Assembly: GCA_015039365.1 (NCBI GenBank) | Contig: WION01000042.1 | Coordinates: 186,001-250,000, forward strand | Direction: 5' to 3' | Length of the DNA: 64,000 nucleotides | Source of the DNA: Amanita rubescens | Taxonomy: Eukaryota > Basidiomycota > Agaricomycetes > Agaricales > Amanitaceae | Part shown: in pieces, positions 44,897 through 55,916 of the stretch | How positions within the stretch are numbered: position 1 is the first letter of the stretch | Layout of the letters: each line of letters starts with the position of its first letter | The notes under the pieces: model-generated | Told to the model about the DNA's origin: nothing | The model's input: the letters and a program-made list of their open reading frames with translations, nothing else | Database searches by the model: none | Program-made: the position numbers and the translations under genes

Positions 44897-45214
44897 TGTA
44901 ACGTGCCGATACCGGCTACGTTGTACTCAGTGCTCAAACCCGACACATGGCGGGCTCCGACCTCCAACACTGCGGACCCCGAAACCCGACATCGGACGCA
45001 TCGGATCGTCGGACGCATGTAGTACATGAGGTAGACATTATATAAACGTGTCGTAGTTTAGTTTTATACACCTTCTTTCCTTCCGACCACTTTAGTTCAA
45101 TCGTCCGACAGTGCGGCCGAGGTTGGGTGCGACTGCCCCGTCCACCGAACTCATTCGGCACACGCCGAAACACTCGGGGGTTGTGCGCAACACAGCCTCT
45201 TTTGAGTTGTTACA
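44897..45214 (+). repeat. solo LTR in Ngaro gag
   Basis: 318 bp, TGTAACGTGCC...GTTGTTACA, flanked by the 4-bp duplication ACGG (44893-44896, 45215-45218). It contains TATATAA at about 45041. It is related to the LTR at 6589-6899. Removing it restores the gag frame (PSYT joined to ATNQSS). It is the product of LTR-LTR recombination that deleted the body of an element. Confidence 0.85.
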
Positions 45215-45738
45215 ACGGCTACAAATCAGTCCTCCAGCACCCCAGGTGGTTCCGATAGCTCCGGGAGTAGTACTTCCTTTCGCTCTGGCTCCTCGTCGGG
45301 TCCTGCCCGCTCGCGCGACGGGGAGCGTAAAATCACAGTCCACTGCATGTATTGTGGCTCCCGCGACCACGTCTACCGCCGCTGTCCAGGTACGGGTGCT
45401 ACGAAGCTCCGCAAAGCCGAAGACGGCATCTGGCGAGACATGGAAGGCCACACTTATTGCATTAATCACAACGGCCCACGTCCCTGCCCACGTAAGGACA
45501 CTTGTTCACACATACACGCCTGTTCCCTGTGTTTCTCAGGAGATCACGCTGCTCAGTCATGCACTCTATGACTCCCTCTTCCCGATTCGTACTAAACTAC
45601 GCTGGGCCGCATGGCGCGATACCCTCTCTTCATTAGGTCTATTTTCCTAGTACCCCTCTACTTACATCACTCATATGTTCCGTAGGATTACTCTCTCGAT
45701 ATAGCGATATCCCAATCGGTTTACAGTACGGCTTCCTT

Positions 45739-47319
45739 ATGGGTCTAGAGCATTATCAAATTATAAACACTGCGATTCCCCCTAATCATTACAAATCGAC
45801 AGACCATGAGCAATTTGTCCTCGCTAAATACGCAGAAGAGATAGATTTAGGCCGCATCTCCCCAGCCTTTCCTCCGGATCAGCTACGGCGCTGGGTGGGG
45901 CACATTCGTACTGCACCATTGAACGTTTTTCAACAAACACCGGGGGGCAAGCTCCGAGTCACTGTGGATCACTCTTTCCCCCGGTCCGGTTTTCCCCCTC
46001 CCACGCCGGCCATGAACCCTGGGGACGACTACACGCCGTTCGATCCCGCTGTCCATTCCGTCAATGCCATCATCGACTCAAAGAAGTTCCAGTGCGGATG
46101 GGGAACCTTCTCCCAATGCTACTTGATGGTAGCGGACGCTCCTACCGGAACACAAGCAGCCGTTTGCGATGTTGATGCAGCCTTCCGCAATGTTCCTACC
46201 CACCCATCAGCACGTCCCTTCCTAGCCGTACAAATTGCTGGCCTCGTCCATCTGGACCACTGCTTAAACTTTGGCGCTTCTCCATGTCCGGGAGTGTGGG
46301 GACGCATTGCAGACGCCATGGTGGAGATCTATAAGGCAAATGGCATTACTGAGGTGATAAAATGGGTGGATGACTTCGTCTTCTTCCGCTCTCCCACGAA
46401 CTTACCCGGTTCCAATTCGGCTGCACCAACTTATTCATACGATGAATCAACAATTTGGGCAATCGCGGAAGGCCTAGGATGGCCATGGGCGCCGAAGAAA
46501 TGCTTCCCTTTTTCATCTACCTTCACTTATATTGGCTTCCTGTGGGACTTAGAAGCGAAGACGGTCTCCTTACCCGACACGAAACGTTTGAAATACCTCA
46601 CCAAACTTGAACGCTGGTCACCCACCTTCAAACCTTCATGTGAAGAAGTAGAATCACTCATAGGCACCCTCAATCACGTTTCTTTGATCTTGCCTGCCGG
46701 TCGAACGCACCTCTTACACCTTTATCGGCTTCGAGCTAGCTTCACACATGCTCGACACCGCTGGATTCGCCATAAGCTCCCTGGAGCTGCACTAGATGAC
46801 ATACGGTGGTGGACCCATAACCTTCAAACACCGTTCGTGGGTATGTCGGTTATACGTCCACTGTCACCCAACGACGATACTCTGTATGTCGACGCCTCAA
46901 CCGACTGGGGCATTGGCCTCCTACTGAACGGGCGCTGGCTAGCTTGGAAATTGCGAGACGATTGGCGATCGGATGGTCGTGACATCGGTTGGGCAGAAAT
47001 GGTTGCTGTGGAGCTCGCTCTGCGTTCCTTAGTAGCCGCAGGCCGACACGACACACATGTCATCATCCATTCAGACAACCAAGGCGTCGTCCATTCAGTT
47101 GCCTCAGGACGTTCACGTGGTTGTCAACAGAACGCCATTCTCCGTCACATCATGCACCTCATACAAATTCACAAAGTGTGGGTTACTACTAAGTGGATTT
47201 CCACACACGACAACCCGGCGGACCCCATCTCCCGTGGTTCCCTTCCATCCATTGACAAACGCCTTTCCAATCGACCTCCCATCCCACCACATCTATCTTC
47301 CTACTTGACACAAGCTTAA
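45739..47319 (+). CDS. Ngaro reverse transcriptase/RNase H
   Basis: 526 aa from ATG 45739. Motif A is CDVDAAFRNVPTH, with the catalytic Asp at DVDAAF. The FGASPCPGVWGRI segment precedes KWVDDFVFF, the YXDD-box equivalent. CFPFSSTFTYIGFLWD is typical of the DIRS clade. RNase H follows with YVDASTDWGIG, WAEMVAVELAL and HSDNQGVVHS, ending at STHDNPADPISRG. Upstream codons in neighbouring frames (IRTKLRWAAWRDTL at about 45590 and RYSDIPIGLQYGF at about 45700) look like RT N-terminus, so the true start may lie farther 5' behind a short intron. It is uninterrupted. Confidence 0.9.
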   Translation: MGLEHYQIINTAIPPNHYKSTDHEQFVLAKYAEEIDLGRISPAFPPDQLRRWVGHIRTAPLNVFQQTPGGKLRVTVDHSFPRSGFPPPTPAMNPGDDYTPFDPAVHSVNAIIDSKKFQCGWGTFSQCYLMVADAPTGTQAAVCDVDAAFRNVPTHPSARPFLAVQIAGLVHLDHCLNFGASPCPGVWGRIADAMVEIYKANGITEVIKWVDDFVFFRSPTNLPGSNSAAPTYSYDESTIWAIAEGLGWPWAPKKCFPFSSTFTYIGFLWDLEAKTVSLPDTKRLKYLTKLERWSPTFKPSCEEVESLIGTLNHVSLILPAGRTHLLHLYRLRASFTHARHRWIRHKLPGAALDDIRWWTHNLQTPFVGMSVIRPLSPNDDTLYVDASTDWGIGLLLNGRWLAWKLRDDWRSDGRDIGWAEMVAVELALRSLVAAGRHDTHVIIHSDNQGVVHSVASGRSRGCQQNAILRHIMHLIQIHKVWVTTKWISTHDNPADPISRGSLPSIDKRLSNRPPIPPHLSSYLTQA

Positions 47320-47776
47320 CCTACGTTATTCCTTTCCTAGAGTACCCCAATCCAATCCATGTGACTCATCTTTCCTAAAATGTCGTGTGACCGATCGCGT
47401 TAATTAACATAATTCACATCCACACTTGTGCGTCGTACAATCCTTCAAGCCCTTCATGGACATCCCCACGTATGTACAACATATCATGGCAACCCATCCT
47501 GGCTCTAGCAGGATGCGCAGCTTCAGCCTTTCTACCACCAGTCCACGTAACAACCAATCCCTTCCTAACTCACTTCCACACAATCCACCGCTAACCAACC
47601 CCACACCGAGAAGCGATACACATTCATGCCAACACCGTGAACTTGCCCAGCCATACCAGCGATCACGCCGACATTCCCAGCCACCTCTGCCAAGTCCAGC
47701 GCCCCCGCCTAACACACGTCCATTGCCAGCCACTGTACGCCACGCAATCACACTAGCTTGGGCCCCAGCTACACTC

Positions 47777-48183
47777 TGTTAAATATAGAATTATATTTAT
47801 AGAATGATTAACTATTGATTGACTACAATCAATGTTACTCATATCGCTCGCGTCATCCTTTATGTATGACATAGAGATGACATCATAATGACTTCATTAT
47901 GATATCATGGTGACATCATGATAAACTCATGATCACATCTTATGGTGTGCTTAGCACGCCATATCTTCTCATCTATACTATACACTTACACATATGTAGA
48001 CACATATTTGTTCTCTCTTAGTATATAAACCTGTCCTGTATCGTAGAATAGGACAATCCATTCTCTTCCTCTTACTATCACTACTACGCCGAAGGGTAGT
48101 GCTAAGATCATATCGCAATAGGTAAGCTATTGCACCTGCTCATGCTGTGGACACGCTCTCGCGTAGACCTGTCTTCTTCGTCA
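47777..48183 (+). repeat. copia 5' LTR
   Basis: 407 bp with TATATAA-type promoter words (AGTATATAAACC at about 48020). Confidence 0.95.
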
Positions 48184-49081
48184 GGTTATGGGCCCCGCCG
48201 TCGATATTGCCAGGACCCACATCGCCGCTCGCTTGCTCGTCATCCGACATGATGTCCCACTGGTATAGTATCGCAGCGAGCCTGATATGGTCTAATCATC
48301 TTGACATAATTAATCCTTGATATGGCATATGCGCTAATGACATGCGCCCGGACCCTAGGGCTTTAGGGGGATCTCCTAGACACCCAGGGATAAGGGTACA
48401 ACCTATGTTTCTCGATGCTGGCATGGCAACGTCAGCCCCCACAGAGTTATACTTGCCCTCTGTGATGTGACTGGGGTATTCATGCACGATATAACATCAT
48501 AAGCCCCTAGAGGCTTTATAATACAATATGGCTCGTATATAGAAACTTCTAGTATAAAGGACGTGCTGACACCTCATTGTGGGTGGTACACGCAGTCTAT
48601 TAAGGATGCGCCCTTAGGGACTCCTTTAGTCGGAATGATCGTTAGGATCATTCTAAGTTTGGGCTCTATGGTGATCCCATAATCCCATTTAGAAGTTTCA
48701 TATTGATTACCGGTCATGCTTATATAATGGTCTGGGGGGTTTATGGACCAGACATTATTTCTATTTACAATCGCAACGGGTAAAACCGTGGTTCGCCCAA
48801 GAGCGCTAGAGCCAGCGATTGACTTTGCATGTCATTTACAGCATTCAAGGATAATCCGAGCTTTCAAGACCGAGTGGACCTGTGGACCTGAGCTTTATCT
48901 AAGCTTGGCTTGTAACTAAGATTACTCAGGGTCGGTTGGTTTAACCGAATATGGACTGTACTCGTAACCGAGGAACTCTATATAGTCTGACATTCTAGTC
49001 TATGGCACCCTGGTAACTTAATAAAGACGAATTAGACTTTTAGCTTTAATTAAGCTTTAAGCTCATTAAATTCTCTTTTAG
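48184..49081 (+). other. copia leader, possible large intron
   Basis: Starts GGTTATGGGCCCC, a candidate primer-binding site. No long ORF. It ends TTCTCTTTTAG at the exact point where the upstream ORF opens, a good 3' splice site. One in-frame option is ATG 48188 to a GTATAG donor at 48263 (25 codons), giving an intron of about 819 nt. That pairing is speculative. Confidence 0.4.
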
Positions 49082-49633
49082 GAAAGAAAACTGGATTCCG
49101 AAACTAGTACTCCGCTACCAGTTTACGAAGCCGAAGGAGAATCATTTCCTCCTGCCCGGAGATTACCTCCTTCTTACGACGCTCCAATCCCACCGTTTCC
49201 CTTAATCTTAGGGGACCGAACTTTTATTGATACACCGGCACCAATTCCATCTTCGTCCTATTCAAGGACGATAGTTCGTGTTGTCAACCCTGACACCAGA
49301 TTCGGTGTTACAACTCGTGGACCTGTCACAGTTCACGATCGAAGAGATCACTTCCTAGCCACACGACTTAGAAACGGCCGCACCTTGCAAGACGAAATAA
49401 TACATCGTCGTAGACAAGTAGCTATTGAAGAAGGTGTTCCGCCCACCTTAGATCTTTGGATTCCACCCAGGGGTACTTCAGTAGCCCAACACATAGCAAA
49501 TAGGCGTACACGCCATAATCTCGAAAGAGATAACCAAGAGGTCGAAAACCTCGAAAATCAAAGAAACTTCCATTTCTTTTGGCGTCTTCTAACCGCCTAT
49601 ATCATAATCATCACCTCCGCCTTCCTCGTCTAA
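49082..49633 (+). CDS. copia upstream ORF with C-terminal membrane segment
   Basis: 184 codons open from a stop/splice acceptor at 49079-49081 to TAA at 49631-49633, with no ATG in frame. The N-terminal half is Pro-rich and holds PPSY (49166-49177), a late-domain-type PPXY motif. A basic middle follows (IIHRRRQVAIEEG, NRRTRHNLERD). The C-terminus is a hydrophobic anchor (WRLLTAYIIIITSAFLV). The stop is separated by one base from the gag-pol ATG (TAA C ATG), suggesting coupled termination and reinitiation or alternative splicing. It is not a known copia component to me. Confidence 0.65.
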   Translation, partial: ERKLDSETSTPLPVYEAEGESFPPARRLPPSYDAPIPPFPLILGDRTFIDTPAPIPSSSYSRTIVRVVNPDTRFGVTTRGPVTVHDRRDHFLATRLRNGRTLQDEIIHRRRQVAIEEGVPPTLDLWIPPRGTSVAQHIANRRTRHNLERDNQEVENLENQRNFHFFWRLLTAYIIIITSAFLV

Positions 49634-49634
49634 C

Positions 49635-52600
49635 ATGTCTAACGACTTGACGATTCCAAGTTCCATTCCCGTTTTGAATGGAACTAACTATAAAGAATGG
49701 GAACGCATGATGCGTTTCCTATTACAAACCAAAGGTCTATATCGGTACCTAAAAACCGATTATGTTCGTCCAAGACGGATAACGCCGTTGGAACAATTCT
49801 ATCTGGACACAGGGGTTCAAGCCTTTGTTCCAGCTGTTCCAGCAACAGCAGCAGTTCCGGAAACGGAAACTGAAGATGCGATACCCGCAATGCCGGCACA
49901 ACCGGCACAACCTGCCATCACTCAACAAATGATTGATGATGCAGAGGCTATCAAAAAGGCCTATGATGATTGGGTCGTCGAGGATGATCGCATCCTCGGA
50001 TCCATAAACATGAAGTGTACTGCTACTATACAGCAGATCAACGAACATGTAGTTTCTGCCCGAGTTCTATGGCAGAACTTAGCAGAACAATACGGTGTGA
50101 CAACGTCTGCCGGTATATATAATGATTTCCAATTAGCAATAAATTGGAAATTCCAAGATAAAAAGGATCCCACACAATCCTTAAACGACCTCCTCGCAAT
50201 TATAAACCGCTTAGCCTCAAGCGGAATTACATTGCCTGCAAATGTACAGGCAATGATTGTACTTTCAGCTGTCCCCCGTCATTGGGACAACTTTGCCGCT
50301 GTGGTTCTTGCTACAACAGAACCATCGGATCTTACGATCCAAGGGATACTTCCCTTAATTCAGAATGAGTGGCGCCGAAGGCACCCTGAATCTGCCGCGA
50401 TGGCTAATACGTCGCAACAACAGCAGCAACCATGGCAACAAGTACGTGGTCGAGGACGAGGACGTGCTCGCGGACGTGGCCGCGGAGCAGGTCGTGGACG
50501 TGGGGGGAGGCCTTATTCTAGGCCTCCACAAGGCGCTCAAACACCGGCTCCTACTGCTCCTCCGGCAAATCAAAATTGGCCGGGCAAAGTTGAGGGCCAA
50601 ACACGTGGTCCTAACTGGGAGAGGAACCGAGAACGCCGAAAGGCAGATGCAGCCGAGAAAAAGGCTGCCAAAGCCGCAGAACATACTATGAGTTCTGCAC
50701 ATACCGTCGCCCGTATTGGGCCTTATGACATTACTGAGCCAGTTGCCGGCTCTAGCAAAGGCAAACAAAGAGAAAAGGACGAACAGGACTTTGAGTCCTA
50801 TAAATCGAACCGAGGAATGGGGATATCGTCAGACGATATCGACTATAAAAATATGGATATAGATCAGGAAGCTGAACTATATTATGACGATTATTACTAT
50901 GAAGATAACGGCAAACAATGGTATGAAACCATTAAGAAGCTGGAAATGGCTAACTTTCTCTTTATAGAGGCAGCGATGAAAATGGTGTTCCCTAAGTTGG
51001 GACATCATCGTCGTACTATAAATTCCTTCTTTGAACAATCTGTACTATATGATAGTATAAATTATAAAGAAAATTTAGACGAAACCTGCCTCGTAAGAGA
51101 TAAGTCGTGTGACACTGCCATTTATAATGCAAATATGATTGAACGATCATATAATATTGGTAACATGTTTAAGAAACCTTTTACATGTTTAGCAGTCAAT
51201 AAAAGAAAATTTAAAGATAAAGTACATCCGACATGTCCCTGTCCGGAATGTGTTGAGAAACGTACTGGAGATACACTATGGATGTGTGACTCCGGTGCAT
51301 CTGATCACTTTACCTTTAGTAGGAAAGACTTCTCTGAATACAGAGAATTTCCTGCAAATGAAAACCACAGTGTTAAAACTGCTAATGGTTTAGATCGTCT
51401 TGAGGGACTTGGCACAGTTATTCTTGAACACAAGTTATCCACAGGAGAAACAACACTCGTAAAGCTCTTCCCTGTTCTCTATATGCCACGGGCAACTGCA
51501 CGCTTGATTTCAAACGGCAGATTAATCCGACAAGGATTGACTTGTAAACAAGATGAAAAGATGGTAGTCTTTTCCTTTACAGACTCAGGTAGAACGTGTA
51601 TCGAAGGACATTATCTTATGCCTGATGATACATTAGTTTATGCTCGAGGTAGGATTATTATAATGAATCCTACACTGGTTTCCGGTCCTGGCTTAGCCAA
51701 CAGGAATTCTAAATTAATTCTTGGAAGACCGACAAAGAAACCAAACGCAGAGTCTATAGAAAAACTATTAGACTACGAGACCTGGCATAAACGTTTTGGT
51801 CATCCATCTAACGAAGTCTTTTCGAAGATACCGTTAAACGTCAATGGATGGAAAGAAGTTACATTTCCAGAAGGAAAACTACGTTGTGAAGGTTGTCTAA
51901 AAGGCAAAATGAAGGCAAAACCTTATAAACTGTCTTCAAAGAGAGCTACTCGTCCCTTTGAGTTACTCCATATGGATCTTATGACCGTACCGGCCATATC
52001 TTACCACAAATACAAATATATTGGTGTTATCGTTGACGATTTCACCTCGTATACGTGGATTGGTTTATTAAAAACCAAAGATCAAACTCTTGAATATTTT
52101 ACCGGATGGTATAATGAGTTTGTAGATCCTAAACAACCTATTTCTCACCTCCGTTCTGATCGAGGGGGGGAATTTGTAAATAAAGCCTTTGAAGAATTCC
52201 TTAAATCCAAAGGAATTAAACATCAACAGACAGCTCCTTACACCCCACAACAAAATGGTCGCGTTGAACGCATGAATCAGACTTTGTCAGACAAAGCTGA
52301 GGCTATGCGATTAGATGCAGGATGTCCGAAATCTTGGTGGGAGTTCTCATTCAGAACGGCTGTGCATGTGTACAACCGCACTCCCCTAAAACGGACTAAA
52401 TGGAAGACCCCTCTGGAAAATCTTCTTAATAAAAAACCAGACGTATCATACTTTCGAGTATTTGGATGTGAAGCCTGGGTATTTATCCCTGATCAACAGA
52501 GACCGGATAAGCTGTCCGAAAAATCCGTTTTATGCACTTTTGTAGGATATGAATCAGGAACCAAAGGCTATAGGTTCATGACGTCGACAAACACACTGGT

Positions 52601-55487
52601 CATATCCTCCCAGGCTACATTCTTTGAAAACAGGTTTCCGCGCAAAGGAAAGACTGCAGATATAATTACTGAAGATCTTGGTCCGATCTGGGAGGCGATT
52701 CCTCAAGAGGAACCTAACCGCCCTCCACAAAATTTGGATTTAGATGACTTACTCCCAGAGAACCGTAGACGTTCTCCGAGCCGTAGACGCTCACCAAGTT
52801 TGGATCGAAGGGGTGCATCTCCTGATCGACAGCAGTCAGACCCTTCTAATGATTCAAACGATGATGATGATGATGACGGTGATGAATTTGCCGATCGTCG
52901 AAGAGATTTTTTGGATGATAATATCCGAAGGCAAAGGGAAGAAAGAGAACAAGAAAGACGTGACAATTATCGTAGACAACGCGATGATTGGAAAAAGGGT
53001 CAAGGAATTGATAAACAGTCTCGTTTACGAGATCAATTCAAACGTCAAATGAGTGATATGTTTAAGAAACGTAAAACTCCTGAACCTTTTAGACGTACTC
53101 CCTCTCCACAAATAAAAGAGGAAACTCCTGCTCCTTCTAGGCCTATAACACCGATACCATATGTATCTAGGCCACCTTCGCCTCGTAGTCCTATGGATGA
53201 AGATAATCCCTTCTCTTTGAATCAAAGGGATCGTGATGAAATAGAAAACCCATTTATGACGGATCGAGAATTTGATCAATTTGAACAACGTCAAAGAGAT
53301 CGTTTTAGAGAATTTGCTCAGAGACCTAGACCTCCTCCACCGATCATATCTGATCCTGGTCCACCCTCTGTACAAATAGGTCCTCGCCGTTCTGGTCGTT
53401 TTCCAGTTCCAAGGGTACAAAGAGACAACGCGTATGGAGATAAAACTCCTGCACAGATAGAAGCGGAAATTCAGCAAAAGCGAGATGCTTTAAGAGAGCA
53501 GTTAAAAGATAAAACTCCGAGTTCTTTGACTCAGGATCCACCGTCAGCAGACAGGAACCCTGATAGAATGAATGAATCTGCTTCTCTACTCAAAGAAATC
53601 TTTGCTTTAAAGTCTGAATTAAAATCTGCGGAACATGATCATTTAACTCGAATGATTAATGAATCTGGAAATGAATTTCTTCATTTCCTTCTAAAAGCGG
53701 CTGTCCCCCTTGTTGATAACATTCCATATGACTATAGAGATATATCTAAAATGCGCTCCAGTAATCCTCAATTGTATAAACAATGGAAGATTGCAATGGA
53801 TGACGAATTTAAATCTCTTCAATCTAGAGATATTTGGGAGTTAGTTGATCTTCCAAAAGGACGAAACCTAATCAGATGTCGTTGGGTTTTCGACTTAAAA
53901 ACCGATGGACGCAAAAAAGCTCGCGTCGTAGCTAAAGGTTTTAGTCAACGTCCCGGATTAGATTACGATGAAACATTCTCGCCTGTAGCGAGATATGAAA
54001 CAATCCGAATACTTCTGGCCACATCAGTGCTTGAAAACTGGGATATACAAGCCCTAGATGTAAAAACTGCCTTCTTATATGGCGATCTTGATGAAGATAT
54101 TTACATGGCCCAGCCAGAAGGTTTCGTTGTAAAAGGACAAGAATCTAAAGTATATAGGCTGAGGAAAGCCATATATGGATTGAAACAGGCATCATATGCC
54201 TGGAATAAACAAGCTGATAAATCGTTGAAATCGTTGCATTTCGAGCGATGCTTGTCTGATTCTGGCGTTTACGTTCGTAAAGGCAAGAATACTATCACGA
54301 TATGCATATTGTATGTCGACGATATACTCTTTATGGGAAATGACGATTCCACTATCGTATCCATTAAAAAGAAATTTATGGAGATGTGGGAATGTCGTGA
54401 TCTTGGAAAGATCAAAGAGTATTTACGAATCCAAGTCAATTACAACCGCGATTTAGGATTCTTAGTCATAGATCAAGGTCCTTATGCCTTGAAGGTTGTC
54501 AAGCGATTTGGACTTGAAGATTGCAAGTCTGTACGCACACCGTTACCTGCTGGGTATGCTCCTATAAAGAATAAAGGAGAATGCACACCACAGGAACGTT
54601 CTTATTATCAACAGATAATAGGATCCCTTCTATATCTCGCCTTAGGAACTAGGCCTGATATAATTTATGCAGTAATTTTGATGTCCCAATTTTCATCAAA
54701 CCCGTCTCAAGAACATATCCAAAAAGCCTTGTATATAGTCAAATACATTGCTCATACCTTAAACGTAAAAATCGTTTATAGCGCCAAAGGCAATAATAAA
54801 TTTAGAGCCTACGCTGACACTGACTGGGCCGCTGATCGTAATACATGACGATCTATAAACGGTTATGTCTTAATGTTAGCTGGTGGTGCGGTAGCTTGGA
54901 CGAGTAGAAAACAAAAGACTGTAGCTCTGTCTTCGACTGAAGCAGAATACATATCTTTATCAGATGCTGCAAGACAGATTGCATGGGTTGAAAATCTATT
55001 TTACGAAATAGGTGCACCCATTAAAAGCATCTTACTTAGCGTAGATAACCAAGGCGCTATATTTTGGGCACAAAATCCTGCACAAGAACATCGTTCTAAA
55101 CATATTGATATTCGTTATCATTTCGTTCGCGAGTTGATCGAGACTAAAAAAGTAGTCCTCGAATACATACCAACCAACGAGCAGAATGCGGATCTCATGA
55201 CTAAGAATTTATCCTTTGAAAAGGTCAAATTCTTTAGAGAACGATTGGGACTCTCCTTAGAAGAATATCCAACTTCTACAAACGCATTAATCAAAAGACC
55301 AGATAAATTAGAGTCTGAGGAAATTCGTGATTTGACGAAATTAATTCTTGATTGGCAAAATCTTGAATTAGATGGTATTGATCGTCTATCACACAAGAAG
55401 TTGATGGAACTTCTTGATGGTCTTATTGATCAACAGGAATCGGATATAGATCCCTTCTATGATGAGAACATCATAGACTTTAAATAA
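49635..55487 (+). CDS. copia Gag-Pol polyprotein, one in-frame TGA
   Basis: ATG 49635. Gag part (LNGTNYKEWERMMRFLL ...) followed by an RGG/RGR-rich box (about residues 265-300) in place of a usual CCHC knuckle. Protease CDSGASDHFTF; integrase zinc domain WHKRFGHPS...CEGCLKGK and core at HMDLM, SDRGGEF and GRVERMNQ. An Arg/Ser/Asp-rich linker precedes RT (DVKTAFLYGDL, LYVDDILFMG) and RNase H (AYADTDWAADR, SSTEAEYISLSDAARQ, DNQGAIFWAQN). The frame is broken only by TGA at 54846-54848, then continues in the same frame (RSINGYVLMLAGG). CGA to TGA is the simplest explanation, because an Arg is expected there. The coding potential is otherwise complete. Confidence 0.93.
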
Positions 55488-55498
55488 AGGATATCTAA

Positions 55499-55509
55499 GC
55501 GAAGGGGTG
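55499..55509 (+). promoter_or_regulatory. copia polypurine tract
   Basis: GCGAAGGGGTG directly precedes the 3' LTR. Confidence 0.7.
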
Positions 55510-55916
55510 TGTTAAATATAGAATTATATTTATAGAATGATTAACTATTGATTGACTACAATCAATGTTACTCATATTGCTCGCGTCATCCTTTATGTAT
55601 GACATAGAGATGACATCATAATGACTTCATTATGATATCATGGTGACATCATGATAAACTCATGATCACATCTTATGGTGTGCTTAGCACGCCATATCTT
55701 CTCATCTATACTATACACTTACACATATGTAGACACATATTTGTTCTCTCTTAGTATATAAACCTGTCCTGTATCGTAGAATAGGACAATCCATTCTCTT
55801 CCTCTTACTATCACTACTACGCCGAAGGGTAGTGCTAAGATCATATCGCAATAGGTAAGCTATTGCACCTGCTCATGCTGTGGACACGCTCTCGCGTAGA
55901 CCTGTCTTCTTCGTCA
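55510..55916 (+). repeat. copia 3' LTR
   Basis: 407 bp partner of 47777-48183; the Ngaro recombinase frame resumes at 55922 after the duplicated CACTC. Confidence 0.95.

Larger units (their letters stand above)
14366..45571 (+). pseudogene. Ngaro gag, interrupted by LTR element and solo LTR
   Basis: Coding pieces 14366-15023, 15075-15583, 44734-44896 and 45219-45571 join in one frame to about 560 aa. A 51-nt intron (15024-15074, GTATGT...CAG) separates the first two. The other gaps are the hairpin-rich LTR element (TSD GCTTC) and a solo LTR (TSD ACGG). The N-terminus (about 220 aa) is Pro/Ser-rich and disordered. The middle region contains PNFAERF joined to EIYLEYDIRVRYAYIH. The C-terminus has a CX2CX4HX4C zinc knuckle (CMYCGSRDHVYRRC) and a second Cys/His cluster near CSLCFSGDH, as expected for RNA packaging. 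Frame restoration at both junctions shows that gag was functional before the insertions. Confidence 0.85.
47777..55916 (+). mobile_element. Ty1/copia LTR retrotransposon with extra upstream ORF
   Basis: 8,140 bp; LTRs 47777-48183 and 55510-55916 (407 bp each), TG...CA, exact duplication CACTC (47772-47776, 55917-55921). A long leader (48184-49081), a membrane-anchored upstream ORF (49082-49633) and a 1.95-k-codon gag-pol follow. One LTR difference was noticed (ATCGCT versus ATTGCT near 47838/55571), and one nonsense codon in pol; both fit CpG to TpG change. Otherwise it looks complete and recent. Confidence 0.95.
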
